Counted from the first letter of the stretch, positions 31,437 to 42,891 are shown. The stretch is DNA of 64,000 nucleotides from Closterium sp. Naga37s-1 (GCA_947471745.1 CANJKZ010000775.1:484145-548144); one strand, 5' to 3'. Numbers and translations are program-made. The notes: generated by a model not told the origin, from the letters alone.

Positions 31437-31441
31437 GGGCC
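31437..31441. other. Empty-site paralogue of the element B insertion
   Basis: GGGCC here is preceded by the rare AAAATATCAAGAACAA monomer, as at 33589, and followed 64 bases on by the shortened GCCTAGCGTGCAAAATTG monomer, as 64 bases after 46577. Confidence 0.85.
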
Positions 31442-32813
31442 TAGCGTGTGCAAAATTGCAAGAACAAGGGCCTAGCGTGTGCAAAATTGCAAGAACAAGG
31501 GCCTAGCGTGCAAAATTGCAAGAACAAGGGCTTAGCGTGTGCAAAATTGCAAGAACAAGGGCCTAGCATGTGCAAATTTCAAGAACAGGGGCCTAGCGAG
31601 TGCAAAATTGCAAGAACAAGGGCCTAGCGTGTGCAAAATAGCAAGAACAAGGGCCTAGCGTGTGCAAAATAGCAAGAACAAGGGCCTAGCGTGTGCAAAA
31701 TTTGAAGAACAAGGGCCTAGCGTGTGCAAAATTGCAAGAACAAGGGCCTAGCGTGTGCAAAATTGCAAGAACAAGGGCCTAGCGTGTGCAAAATTGCAAG
31801 AACAAGGGCTTAGCGTGTGCAAAATTGCAAGAACAAGGGCCTAGCGTGTGCACAGAACAAGGGCCTAGCATGTGCAAAATAGAAAGAACAAGGGCCTAGC
31901 GTGTGCAAAATTTCAAGAACAAGGGCCTAGCGTGTGCAAAATTTCAAGAGCAAGGGCGTAGCATGTGCAAAATTGCAAGAACAAGGGCCTAGTGTGTGCA
32001 AAATTGCAAGAACAAGGGCCTAGCGAGTGCAAAATTGCAAGAACAAGGGCCTAGCGTGTGCAAAATAGCAGGAACAAGGGCCTATCGTGTGCAAAATAGC
32101 AAGAACAAGGGCCTAGCGTGTGCAAAATTTCAAGAACAAGGGCCTAGCGTGTGCAAAATTGCAAGAACAAGGGCCTAGCCTGTGCAAAATTGCAAGAACA
32201 AGGGCCTAGCGTGTGCAAAATAGCAAGAACAAGGGCTAGCGTGTGCAAAATTGCAAGAACAAGGGCCTAGCGTGTGCAAAATTGCAAGAACAAGGGCCTA
32301 GCATGTGCAAAATTGCAAGAACAAGGGCCTAGCGTGTTGAAAATTGCAAGAACAAGGGCCTAGCGTGTGCAAAATAGCAGGAACAAGGGCCTAGCGTGTG
32401 CAAAATAGCAAGAACAAGGGCCTAGCGTGTGCAAAATTTCAAGAACAAGGGCCTAGCATGTGCAAAATTGCAAGAACAAGGGCCTAGCGTGTGCAAAATT
32501 GCAAGAACAAGGGCCTAGCGTGTGCAAAATTTCAAGAACAGGGGCCTAGCGAGTGCAAAATTGCAAGAACAAGGGCCTAGCGTGTGCAAAATTTCAAGAA
32601 CAAGGGCCTAGCGTGTGCAAAATTTCAAGAACAGGGGCCTGGCGAGTGCAAAATTCCAAGAACAAGGGCCTAGCGAGTGCAAAATTGCAAGGACAAGGGC
32701 CTAGCATGTGCGAAATTGCAAGAACAAGGGCCTAGATTGTGCAAAATTGCAAGAACAAGGGCCTAGCGTGTGCACAAAACAAGGGCCTAGCGTGTGCAGA
32801 ATAACAAGAACAA

Positions 32814-32818
32814 GGGCC
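32814..32818. other. Empty-site paralogue of the element A insertion
   Basis: The marker runs starting at 32553 and 33042 are 489 bases apart. The matching runs flanking A (23671 and 30650) are 489 apart after removing the element and one GGGCC. The GGGCC falls 261 bases from the left marker in both. Confidence 0.88.
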
Positions 32819-33588
32819 TAGCGTGTGCAAAATTTCAAGAACAAGGGCCTAGCGTGTGCAAAATAGCAAGAACAAGGGCCTAGCGTGTGCAAAATTGCAA
32901 GAACAAGGGCCTAGCGAGTGCAAAATTGCAAGGAAAAGGGCCTAGCGTGTGCAAAATTGCAAGAACAAGGGCCTAGCGTGTGCATAATTGCAAGAACAAG
33001 GGCATAGCGTGTGCAAAATAGCAGGAACAAGGGCCTAGTGTGTGCAAAATAGCAAGAACAAGGGCCTAGCGTGTGCAAAATTGCAAGAACAAGGGCCTAG
33101 CGAGTGCAAAAGTGCAAGAAAAAGGGCCTTGCGTGTGCAAAATTGCAAGAACAAGGGCCTCACGAGTGCAAAATTGCAAGAACAAGGGCCTAGCATGTGC
33201 AAAATTGCAAGAACAAGGGCCTAGCGTGTGCAAAATTTCAAGAACAAGGGCCTAGCGTGTGCAAAATTGCAAGAAGTAGGGCCTAGTGTGTGCAAAATTT
33301 CAAGAACAAGGGCCTAGAGTGTGCAAAATTGCAAGAACAATGGCATAGCGTGTGCAAAATTGCAAGAACAAGGGCCTAGCGTGTGCAAAATAGCAGGAAC
33401 AAGGGCCTAGCGTGTGCAAAATAGCAAGAACAAGGGCCTAGCGTGTGCAAAATTGCAAGAACAAGGGCCTAGCGTGTGCAAAATTGCAAGAACAAGGGCC
33501 TAGCGTGTGCTAAATAGCAGGAACAAGGGCCTATCGTGTGCAAAATAGCAAGAACAAGGGCCTAGCGTGTGCAAAATATCAAGAACAA

Positions 33589-33593
33589 GGGCC
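33589..33593. repeat. Target-site duplication GGGCC, left copy (element B)
   Basis: GGGCC before the LTR at 33594, repeated at 46577-46581 after the 3' LTR. Confidence 0.92.
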
Positions 33594-34462
33594 TGTTGAG
33601 TGATGCTACCATTCGCATTCACGTCTGTCTGCCTCCCATCATATGTTCGTGCGTTGCATGCGTGTTGTGAGTGTGTGCAAGAATTTGTGTTTTGTGCGGT
33701 TTGGTTTTTCTGAGTGTGTGTGTGAATGTTATTTGGCTTGAGCAGATATCTGAAGTGACTCCTCTGCTCAAGAGCTTTCCGAGGAACCAAGTATCGCTTC
33801 AATCGGAGCACGAACAAGAAATTTACGAACGTTGGAGTTCGTATGCTTTTGATATTTGGTTGTGGTGACTATGGGAAGTTGTGGGGTTGACTCAATATGG
33901 GGTACAGACTTTTGGGGGTTGGGAAATTCGTCTTTTCTACTGTAGTTGCTGCCAAATGGTTGGGAGAAACCAAACCAGGTTGGCAAGTGTGGCCAAGTTG
34001 GGTTGAGGTGGATTGTGGAGGTTGGGATAGTGACAAAGGTCAAAGTTGGGTTGCCTATGGGGAAGGGAATTGTATGGCATGGGGTTTCCTTGGTTGGGGA
34101 CTCTCTTGGGACCTTCCCTCTCGTCCTCCTCATCCCCTCCTACCTGGTTCTATTGCTACTCTAACTTTCTTGTGTGAACTTGTGAGATCATTGTGATTGA
34201 GTTACGTTTTCTATGGCAGCATACCCCCTAGTGCGCCGAAGTTCATAACTCGAGTTATACTCCATATTCTGATACTATTCAAATTGGGAAAGATAGCCAC
34301 GGTCAAGGGCTACAACATACTCGAGTTTGAAAGAATTCTAACAGTGGACCTTTCGTCGACGACGTTTCTTGTGACGACGACTTTTCTGTCCAGAATTGTA
34401 GTTGACGATTTTGAGATATTTCAGCCCCTAATCTTCATAGACTCCGTCCTTAATCTCTAACA
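33594..34462 (+). repeat. 5' LTR of element B (869 bp, variant 2)
   Basis: TGTTGAGTGATG...AATCTCTAACA. Matches 45708-46576 except a visible T/G at about 33823 (GAAATTTACG versus GAAAGTTACG). Confidence 0.93.
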
Positions 34463-34464
34463 AG

Positions 34465-34476
34465 TGGTATCAGAGC
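34465..34476 (+). other. Primer-binding site of element B
   Basis: TGGTATCAGAGC, a perfect match to the usual copia initiator-tRNA-Met site, two bases after the LTR. The leader behind it repeats the uORF (34533-34553) and the start-stop. Confidence 0.88.
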
Positions 34477-34698
34477 TGATTAAGGACCTTGTGGGGAGTC
34501 TACTTAAGTGTGAAGACCCTCCTAGACCCACCATGGCCTGTGGGCGTGCCTAAGTGGAGTTCTGGAGGTTGGATGTGACTTCCGCTAAGGGGAAACTCTG
34601 CCGAAATTTCGTTGGCGCTGACACTTGTGAAGATTGTGTGGATCTACATTGTGACCAGCAAAAGGGGGAGCTGAAACCTCTGATTGGGAGCAGAGGAG

Positions 34699-37285
34699 AT
34701 GAATCAAGGGAGTGGAGATGCAGCTGAGAAGAGGAGTGAGCCGCCACCATCCAAGATTGAAGCTTTGGATGGCTCCAACTATGAGGAATGGAGCGGGCGG
34801 ATGCGGAGCGCCTTCAAGCGCTACAAGCTGCTGAAAATTGCAATGGGAGAGGAGAAGATGCCGGGGGAAGGAGATGCCCGCGATCGGTGGATTGAGAAGA
34901 GCGCGGTGCTGTACGACCTCATCCTCCAATCGGTCAACAACGACATGTTCCAGCACATCAAGGATTTGGTGGAGTTGGATGATTCCGGACCGAAGGCATG
35001 GAAGCTGCTACGCGACGTGATTCAGCCCAACACGCTGCCGATGGTGATTGTGTTGGAGAAGGAGTTGGCTGCCCTCTCCATGAAACCGGGAGATGATGTG
35101 AAACGGGTCCTTGACAAGATCAAGGACACCTATGCGAGGATGGCAGCGGCGGGCAGCGAAGTGTCGCAGATGCAACAGTGCACCAAGATCATCTCGGTGC
35201 TCGACAACTCGTGGGACAACCTCATCCCCACCCTCAACGTTCAGCAGGACAAATGGACGCCTGAGTGGCTACGGCAGCAGATTCTGCAGGAGGACTTCCG
35301 CAGACGCCACACGGGAGGTGGTGCTGCCAACAAAACTGCTGAGGGGTATGGAGCTGCAGGAGGCAGCAGAGGAAGAGGGGGAGGGAGAGGCCGAGGCCGT
35401 GGGAGAGGCTTTGGCAGAGGGAGAGGCCGAGGTGACTACAATGAGGGGCATGGGAGCTCTGGTGGCAGGGGGAGCACCCGAATGGAGGGTGCGTGCTGGT
35501 ACTGCAAGAAGGCTGGACACCCGTGGTTCAAGTGTTTCAGCCGGCCTGAGGGATGGGCCCCTCCAGGCATGAAGCCGCCAAGTGGTGAACGTGCACGCGG
35601 TGGCGCTGTGCAAGGTTCAGGTGCACAAGGTGATGGTGCACAAGGTAAAGCCGACCCTGGGATGTTCCTCATGGTTGAGGATGTGCAAGGGAGTGGGGGT
35701 GATGTGGGTTCAGTTGGGAAGGTTGTGATGCACCCCCTCACTCACTGGGTGATCGATTCAGGTTGCACGAGTCATATGACCCCACGGGCAGATTTGCTTG
35801 ATGAGGTAAAACCTCCTGGGAAGATCAAGTTTGTGGCTGCCGCTTCAGGTGCTTTGCTCCCTGTGATTGGTGTTGGGAATGCCAAGGTGATGGGAGCCAA
35901 TGGAGAGCTTGTGGGGCTTGGGAATGTGCTGTTGGTTGAAGGTTTGTCCGCTAACCTTCTTTCTGTGCGCCGGCTGCAGAAGAGCAAGGCTGAAGTTACC
36001 TTCGGCCCAACCAGCTGCCGTGCAAAGCTTGGGAAGTTGCTGCTGTGGAACTTGGAGGAGAAGAGCAGCTGCATCAAGGACTTGTGGCAGCTGCCCATCA
36101 TCCCTTGGAAGGGGAAACCACCAGCAACGGCAAAGGCAGCGGCAGCGGCTAAAGCAACTGCGGGAGGAGAGGAGACTGCACCAACTGCTGGGGCCCTGGA
36201 TGCAGTCAAGAAGGTGCAGCAGCCACAACAGCCACATGGTGAGGTGCTTGCTGGTGTGGATGCGACAGCTGCATGGGCAAAGGCTTCATCTGGGAGTGGT
36301 GAGGCTGATTGGGAGACGTGGCATGAGAGGCTGTGCCATGTGAACATTCCTATGCTGCAGAAGTTGGTAAAGGATGGGTGCTTGAAGGGGCTGGAGGTGA
36401 AGGGGGGAGCAAAGGAGATTGGGAGCTGCCCTACCTGCCTTGAGACCAAATTCACGAAGTTTCCCTTCAGCAGCAGCACAGGACCAGCCAAGGCACCACT
36501 TGCACTAGTGCACATGGATGTGGTGGGCCCCACGAGGGCCCTTTCTCTCTCGGGCAGCCGCTACTTCTTGACGATTGTGGACGACCACACGCGTGCGGTG
36601 TGGGTGTACCCTCTCAAGACTAAGGGGGAGGTGGCAGCGGCTGTTCTTAAGGAGTGGATGCCGAGAGCACAAAGGGAAAGCGGACACAAGGTGAAGGTGA
36701 TCCGCACTGACAACGGAGGAGAGTTCATCGGCGCTGATTTTGAGAAGGAGCTGAAGCGGAAGGGGATCCAGCATCAGCTCACAGTGCCTTACAACCCTCA
36801 GCAGAATGGCGTGGCTGAGCGGTTCAACCGGACCCTGCAGGAAGGTGCTCGCACTCTCCTTGGGCGTGCAGGGCTGCCGGATCCGTTTTGGGTGACAGCA
36901 CTGCGGCAGGTCGTTGTTGTGAAGAACAGGGTGCTGGCAACTGTGGGGGACAAGCAGTGGGTCCCCTACACCAAGTGGTATGGGATTGCACCAGCTGTGA
37001 ACATGCTGAGAGCCTTTGGGTGCATGGTGGTGTTTCATGTGCCTAAGGAGAAGAGGGGAAAACTGGAAGCTTCTGGGAGATGGGGTGTGCACTTGGGGCT
37101 TGCTAAGGATCACAAGGGCTGGCTGATTTGGGACTTGACCAGCCAGCAGCTGACCGTGTCAAGGGATGTGAAGTTCCTTGAGTCCTTGTACTACAAGGAG
37201 TGGAAGCAGCAGCAGCAGCAGAAGCTTCCAACGACACCGCTAATTGTCGAGGCCGATGAGGTGCAGCGGCCTTCAAGGCAAGTGG
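34699..37285 (+). pseudogene. copia gag-protease-integrase, 5' part of split gag-pol (element B)
   Basis: The first ~862 codons of a family-2 polyprotein, almost identical to element A: gag, zinc knuckle CWYCKKAGHPWFKC, protease IDSGCTSHMTP, GAG-pre-integrase and a complete integrase with HMDVVGP, RTDNGGEF and QQNGVAERF. The frame runs into the antisense LTR of C at 37286, adds 11 foreign codons and stops at TAG 37318-37320. A truncated gag-protease-integrase product of about 873 residues remains possible; RT and RNase H are cut off and lie at 43780-45650. ATG 34699 corresponds to the element A start. Differences from A include CGG for CCG (Arg for Pro) near 35104. Confidence 0.93.
37281..37285. 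repeat. Target-site duplication AGTGG, left copy (element C in B)
   Basis: AGTGG before 37286 recurs at 43775-43779. Element A reads CAAGTGGAGG uninterrupted at the equivalent place. Confidence 0.93.
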
Positions 37286-38154
37286 TGTTAGAGATTAAGG
37301 ACGGAGTCTATGAAGATTAGGGGCTGAAATATCTCAAAATCGTCAACTACAATTCTGGACAGAAAAGTCGTCGTCACAAGAAACGTCGTCGACGAAAGGT
37401 CCACTGTTAGAATTCTTTGAAACTCGAGTATGTTGTAGCCCTTGACCGTGGCTATCTTTCCCAATTTGAATAGTATCAGAATATGGAGTATAACTCGAGT
37501 TATGAACTTCGGCGCACTAGGGGGTATGCTGCCATAGAAAACGTAACTCAATCACAATGATCTCACAAGTTCACACAAGAAAGTTAGGGTAGCAATAGAA
37601 CCAGGTAGGAGGGGATGAGGAGGACGAGAGGGAAGGTCCCAAGAGAGTCCCCAACCAAGGAAACCCCATGCCATACAATTCCCTTCCCCATAGGCAACCC
37701 AACTTTGACCTTTGTCACTATCCCAACCTCCACAATCCACCTCAACCCAACTTGGCCACACTTGCCAACCTGGTTTGGTTTCTCCCAACCATTTGGCAGC
37801 AACTACAGTAGAAAAGACGAATTTCCCAACCCCCAAAAGTCTGTACCCCATATTGAGTCAACCCCACAACTTCCCATAGTCACCACAACCAAATATCAAA
37901 AGCATACGAACTCCAACGTTCGTAACTTTCTTGTTCGTGCTCCGATTGAAGCGATACTTGGTTCCTCGGAAAGCTCTTGAGCAGAGGAGTCACTTCAGAT
38001 ATCTGCTCAAGCCAAATAACATTCACACACACACTCAGAAAAACCAAACCGCACAAAACACAAATTCTTGCACACACTCACAACACGCATGCAACGCACG
38101 AACATATGATGGGAGGCAGACAGACGTGAATGCGAATGGTAGCATCACTCAACA
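37286..38154 (-). repeat. 3' LTR of element C (869 bp, variant 2)
   Basis: Reverse complement of the TGTTGAGTGATG...CTCTAACA LTR. On the plus strand it starts TGTTAGAGATTAAGG and ends ATCACTCAACA. Confidence 0.93.
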
Positions 38155-38168
38155 AACTCCCCCTCTGG
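38155..38168 (-). other. Polypurine tract of element C
   Basis: The plus strand reads AACTCCCCCTCTGG, the complement of CCAGAGGGGGAGTT seen in A and B. Confidence 0.78.
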
Positions 38169-38211
38169 CTGCCAACCATCATCCCACATGCCATAGCTCA
38201 AGCATGCATCC

Positions 38212-41200
38212 TCAATGCACACTCATCCCAGCAAGCTTCATGCCCTTCCAATGCTCAGATTCAGCCAGGCGCTTGGTGAGAATGTCAGCCGCCTGCTGAT
38301 GGGTCTTCACAATCTCCAGCCGCACCTCCTTGTCCAGGAGCCTCCTCACCCAATGCCACTTAGGCCTGATGTGCTTCGTCAGCCCATGAAGGCAAGCATT
38401 CTTAGCAAGCTTCACAGCCGACTCGTTGTCACAGAAAATCACAGTTGGATCCTTTTGGCACACTCCGATCTCCTCCAACAAACGCCTCAGCCACACCACC
38501 TCCTTTGCCCCATGATGCAGAGCCATGTACTCTGTCTCACACGAGGACTGCCCCACCTCGTTCTGCTTCTTGCTGCGCCAGCTCACAGCACCACCTCCAA
38601 ACAGGCACACATAGCCTCCAATGCTGGTGCCATCCGCCTTCACAGAGTTGAAGCTAGCGTCGGTGTAGCAGGTCAGGAGCATCTCCCCCTTGCCCAAATC
38701 AGCTGCACCCCTCTGCAGCCTCTGTCGCACAGCACTGTACTCCAAGCCCACTAATGCCGTAGCGCTCACATAGCGGACCAACCTCTTGGCCGCTTCCAGC
38801 TGCTCATGACTGGGGCGTGAAACCACACTTGCAAGCCTGGATGTAGCAAAGGCAATGTCAGGCCGCGTGTGGTTAGCCGCATAATTGAGTGCCCCCACCA
38901 TGGAATGAAACAGCTTCCTGTCACTCTCACCCACCACCTCCTCTTCAGCACAGGGCTCCACAGTGAACCCCGAAGGCAGTGGGGTGGCTGGCTTTCCTCC
39001 ATCTTGCAGCCCATACTTCTCAGCCAGCCCCTCACAATACTTTCTCTGGTGCAACCTCAACACTCCCTTGTCAAGGTCCCTCTCCACATGCATGCCCAAA
39101 TAGTACTTCACATCTCCCATCTTGGAGCACTTAAACTGCATCTCCAGCATCTCCTCCACATGCTCAATCATTGCAGACGACTCAGAGAAGAGCAGGATGT
39201 CATCCACATACACCAGGAGCATGAGAAACTGCTCCTTCTCCTGCAGCAGGAACAAGCTGTGATCACACTCACTCTTCTTGAAACCCCCAGCCAGCAGAGT
39301 CTCCTCTAACTTGTGGTACCATGCACGAGGAGCCTGCTTCAGGCCATAGATGGCCTTCTTCAGCCTGCACACCCTGCCGCTCCCATCATCCAAACCCTCA
39401 GGCTGTAACATGTACAGCTCCTCCAGAATGATCCCATTGAGGAAGGCGGTGGTGATGTCCATCTGCTTCACCCGCCATCCACGGTATGCTGCCATTGCCA
39501 ATGACACCCGAAGTGTTGTGCCTTTCCCCACAGGAGCATAGAGCTCGTTGAAGTCCTTTCCCTTTGTCTGCTGAAACCCCTTAGCCACAAGCCTTGACTT
39601 GTAGCGGGTCAGCGCCCCATCAGGTCCGTACTTGTGCCTGAAAATCAGCTTGGAAGAAATGGCCTTCTTCCCAGGTGGCAGCTCACACAGCTCCCACGTC
39701 TCATTCTCTAGCAGAGAATCATACTCCTCCTTCACACTCTGCTTCCACTTTTCAGCATCGGGCCCGCTCAATGCCTCAGCTAGCGTCTTGGGCTCAGGGA
39801 CGGCTGCCCAGTAGCAGTGTGCTATCTCATCCTCATCACACTGCTCAGCCACACTCCCAGCCCTTACCACCTTTGGCTTGCCACGGCTTGCATAGGTCAG
39901 CCTGTTAGGAGGGCGCACATCCCTCCTAGGACGGTCAGCCGTACGTCCGGCACCTTGTGGAGCACCTTGCTCCTCCTGCTGCTGCGGCTGCTGCTGCTGT
40001 TGCTGCTGCTGCTGCTCCTCCACCTCAGGTTCTCCCCCATCCTCTGTCACCCCAGAGATCTCATTCTCAGAGACAGAAGCCTCCACTTGCCTTGAAGGCC
40101 GCTGCACCTCATCGGCCTCGACAATTAGCGGTGTCGTTGGAAGCTTCTGCTGCTGCTGCTGCTTCCACTCCTTGTAGTACAAGGACTCAAGGAACTTCAC
40201 ATCCCTTGACACGGTCAGCTGCTGGCTGGTCAAGTCCCAAATCAGCCAGCCCTTGTGATCCTTAGCAAGCCCCAAGTGCACACCCCATCTCCCAGAAGCT
40301 TCCAGTTTTCCCCTCTTCTCCTTAGGCACATGAAACACCACCATGCACCCAAAGGCTCTCAGCATGTTCACAGCTGGTGCAATCCCATACCACTTGGTGT
40401 AGGGGACCCACTGCTTGTCCCCCACAGTTGCCAGCACCCTGTTCTTCACAACAACGACCTGCCGCAGTGCTGTCACCCAAAACGGATCCGGCAGCCCTGC
40501 ACGCCCAAGGAGAGTGCGAGCACCTTCCTGCAGGGTCCGGTTGAACCGCTCAGCCACGCCATTCTGCTGAGGGTTGTAAGGCACTGTGAGCTGATGCTGG
40601 ATCCCCTTCCGCTTCAGCTCCTTCTCAAAATCAGCGCCGATGAACTCTCCTCCGTTGTCAGTGCGGATCACCTTCACCTTGTGTCCGCTTTCCCTTTGTG
40701 CTCTCGGCATCCACTCCTTAAGAACAGCCGCTGCCACCTCCCCCTTAGTCTTGAGAGGGTACACCCACACCGCACGCGTGTGGTCGTCCACAATCGTCAA
40801 GAAGTAGCGGCTGCCCGAGAGAGAAAGGGCCCTCGTGGGGCCCACCACATCCATGTGCACTAGTGCAAGTGGTGCCTTGGCTGGTCCTGTGCTGCTGCTG
40901 AAGGGAAACTTCGTGAATTTGGTCTCAAGGCAGGTAGGGCAGCTCCCAATCTCCTTTGCTCCCCCCTTCACCTCCAACCCCTTCAAGCACCCATCCTTTA
41001 CCAACTTCTGCAGCATAGGAATGTTCACATGGCACAGCCTCTCATGCCACGTCTCCCAATCAGCCTCACCACTCCCAGATGAAGCCTTTGCCCATGCAGC
41101 TGTCGCATCCACACCAGCAAGCACCTCACCATGTGGCTGTTGTGGCTGCTGCACCTTCTTGACTGCATCCAGGGCCCCAGCAGTTGGTGCAGTCTCCTCT

Positions 41201-42669
41201 CCTCCCGCAGTTGCTTTAGCCGCTGCCGCTGCCTTTGCCGTTGCTGGTGGTTTCCCCTTCCAAGGGATGATGGGCAGCTGCCACAAGTCCTTGATGCAGC
41301 TGCTCTTCTCCTCCAAGTTCCACAGCAGCAACTTCCCAAGCTTTGCACGGCAGCTGGTTGGGCCGAAGGTAACTTCAGCCTTGCTCTTCTGCAGCCGGCG
41401 CACAGAAAGAAGGTTAGCGGACAAACCTTCAACCAACAGCACATTCCCAAGCCCCACAAGCTCTCCATTGGCTCCCATCACCTTGGCATTCCCAACACCA
41501 ATCACAGGGAGCAAAGCACCTGAAGCGGCAGCCACAAACTTGATCTTCCCAGGAGGTTTTACCTCATCAAGCAAATCTGCCCGTGGGGTCATATGACTCG
41601 TGCAACCTGAATCGATCACCCAGTGAGTGAGGGGGTGCATCACAACCTTCCCAACTGAACCCACATCACCCCCACTCCCTTGCACATCCTCAACCATGAG
41701 GAACATCCCAGGGTCGGCTTTACCTTGTGCACCATCACCTTGTGCACCTGAACCTTGCACAGCGCCACCGCGTGCACGTTCACCACTTGGCGGCTTCATG
41801 CCTGGAGGGGCCCATCCCTCAGGCCGGCTGAAACACTTGAACCACGGGTGTCCAGCCTTCTTGCAGTACCAGCACGCACCCTCCATTCGGGTGCTCCCCC
41901 TGTCACCAGAGCTCCCATGCCCCTCATTGTAGTCACCTCGGCCTCTCCCTCTGCCAAAGCCTCTCCCACGGCCTCGGCCTCTCCCTCCCCCTCTTCCTCT
42001 GCTGCCTCCTGCAGCTCCATACCCCTCAGCAGCTTTGTTGGCAGCACCACCTCCCGTGTGGCGTCTGCGGAAGTCCTCCTGCAGAATCTGCTGCCGTAGC
42101 CACTCAGGCGTCCATTTGTCCTGCTGAACGTTGAGGGTGGGGATGAGGTTGTCCCACGAGTTGTCGAGCACCGAGATGATCTTGGTGCACTGTTGCATCT
42201 GCGACACTTCGCTGCCCGCCGCTGCCATCCTCGCATAGGTGTCCTTGATCTTGTCAAGGACCGGTTTCACATCATCTCCCGGTTTCATGGAGAGGGCAGC
42301 CAACTCCTTCTCCAACACAATCACCATCGGCAGCGTGTTGGGCTGAATCACGTCGCGTAGCAGCTTCCATGCCTTCGGTCCGGAATCATCCAACTCCACC
42401 AAATCCTTGATGTGCTGGAACATGTCGTTGTTGACCGATTGGAGGATGAGGTCGTACAGCACCGCGCTCTTCTCAATCCACCGATCGCGGGCATCTCCTT
42501 CCCCCGGCATCTTCTCCTCTCCCATTGCAATTTTCAGTAGCTTGTAGCGCTTGAAGGCGCTCCGCATCCGCCCGCTCCATTCCTCATAGTTGGAGCCATC
42601 CAAAGCTTCGATCTTGGATGGTGGCGGTTCACTCCTCTTCTCAGCTGCATCTCCACTCCCTTGATTCAT
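38212..42669 (-). CDS. Ty1/copia gag-pol polyprotein (element C), intact
   Basis: A 1485-residue polyprotein read leftwards from ATG 42667-42669 to TGA at 38212-38214, the same length and domain order as element A: gag with zinc knuckle CWYCKKAGHPWFKC, Arg/Gly-rich stretch, protease IDSGCTSHMTPRADLL, GAG-pre-integrase, DD35E integrase, poly-Gln linker, RT with LVYVDDILLF and RNase H with CYTDASF, CETEYMAL and IFCDNESA. It differs from A at scattered residues, e.g. PRADLL for PWADLL, EASVSENE for EVSVSENE, GVCQKDPT for GVGQREPT, and a C-terminal His for Asn. Several of these are shared with B, in line with their shared LTR variant. No stop or frameshift; likely functional, though proof of expression is outside this sequence. 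Confidence 0.95.
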   Translation of the reverse strand: MNQGSGDAAEKRSEPPPSKIEALDGSNYEEWSGRMRSAFKRYKLLKIAMGEEKMPGEGDARDRWIEKSAVLYDLILQSVNNDMFQHIKDLVELDDSGPKAWKLLRDVIQPNTLPMVIVLEKELAALSMKPGDDVKPVLDKIKDTYARMAAAGSEVSQMQQCTKIISVLDNSWDNLIPTLNVQQDKWTPEWLRQQILQEDFRRRHTGGGAANKAAEGYGAAGGSRGRGGGRGRGRGRGFGRGRGRGDYNEGHGSSGDRGSTRMEGACWYCKKAGHPWFKCFSRPEGWAPPGMKPPSGERARGGAVQGSGAQGDGAQGKADPGMFLMVEDVQGSGGDVGSVGKVVMHPLTHWVIDSGCTSHMTPRADLLDEVKPPGKIKFVAAASGALLPVIGVGNAKVMGANGELVGLGNVLLVEGLSANLLSVRRLQKSKAEVTFGPTSCRAKLGKLLLWNLEEKSSCIKDLWQLPIIPWKGKPPATAKAAAAAKATAGGEETAPTAGALDAVKKVQQPQQPHGEVLAGVDATAAWAKASSGSGEADWETWHERLCHVNIPMLQKLVKDGCLKGLEVKGGAKEIGSCPTCLETKFTKFPFSSSTGPAKAPLALVHMDVVGPTRALSLSGSRYFLTIVDDHTRAVWVYPLKTKGEVAAAVLKEWMPRAQRESGHKVKVIRTDNGGEFIGADFEKELKRKGIQHQLTVPYNPQQNGVAERFNRTLQEGARTLLGRAGLPDPFWVTALRQVVVVKNRVLATVGDKQWVPYTKWYGIAPAVNMLRAFGCMVVFHVPKEKRGKLEASGRWGVHLGLAKDHKGWLIWDLTSQQLTVSRDVKFLESLYYKEWKQQQQQKLPTTPLIVEADEVQRPSRQVEASVSENEISGVTEDGGEPEVEEQQQQQQQQQPQQQEEQGAPQGAGRTADRPRRDVRPPNRLTYASRGKPKVVRAGSVAEQCDEDEIAHCYWAAVPEPKTLAEALSGPDAEKWKQSVKEEYDSLLENETWELCELPPGKKAISSKLIFRHKYGPDGALTRYKSRLVAKGFQQTKGKDFNELYAPVGKGTTLRVSLAMAAYRGWRVKQMDITTAFLNGIILEELYMLQPEGLDDGSGRVCRLKKAIYGLKQAPRAWYHKLEETLLAGGFKKSECDHSLFLLQEKEQFLMLLVYVDDILLFSESSAMIEHVEEMLEMQFKCSKMGDVKYYLGMHVERDLDKGVLRLHQRKYCEGLAEKYGLQDGGKPATPLPSGFTVEPCAEEEVVGESDRKLFHSMVGALNYAANHTRPDIAFATSRLASVVSRPSHEQLEAAKRLVRYVSATALVGLEYSAVRQRLQRGAADLGKGEMLLTCYTDASFNSVKADGTSIGGYVCLFGGGAVSWRSKKQNEVGQSSCETEYMALHHGAKEVVWLRRLLEEIGVCQKDPTVIFCDNESAVKLAKNACLHGLTKHIRPKWHWVRRLLDKEVRLEIVKTHQQAADILTKRLAESEHWKGMKLAGMSVH

Positions 42670-42814
42670 CTCCTCTGCTCCCAATCAGAGGTTTCAGCTC
42701 CCCCTTTTGCTGGTCACAATGTAGATCCACACAATCTTCACAAGTGTCGGCGCCAACGAAATTTCGGCAGAGTTTCCCCTTAGCGGAAGTCACATCCAAC
42801 CTCCAGAACTCCAC

Positions 42815-42835
42815 TTAGGCACGCCCACAGGCCAT
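42815..42835 (-). promoter_or_regulatory. Leader uORF of element C
   Basis: The same six-codon ACCATGG uORF (MACGRA) as in A and B, followed by the ATG-TGA start-stop, upstream of the gag-pol ATG at 42669. Confidence 0.5.
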
Positions 42836-42891
42836 GGTGGGTCTAGGAGGGTCTTCACACTTCAGTAGACTCTCCACAAAGTCCTTAATAA

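Larger units (their letters stand above)
30422..33593. repeat. 31-bp satellite, block 2 (~102 monomers), holding empty sites of A and B
   Basis: The same 31-bp satellite in the same orientation. It contains two related stretches: the variant run at 30650-30863 recurs at 33042-33255, and the run ending AAAATATCAAG at 31430 recurs just before 33589. It also contains uninterrupted paralogues of the sites used by elements A (32814-32818) and B (31437-31441). Confidence 0.94.
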
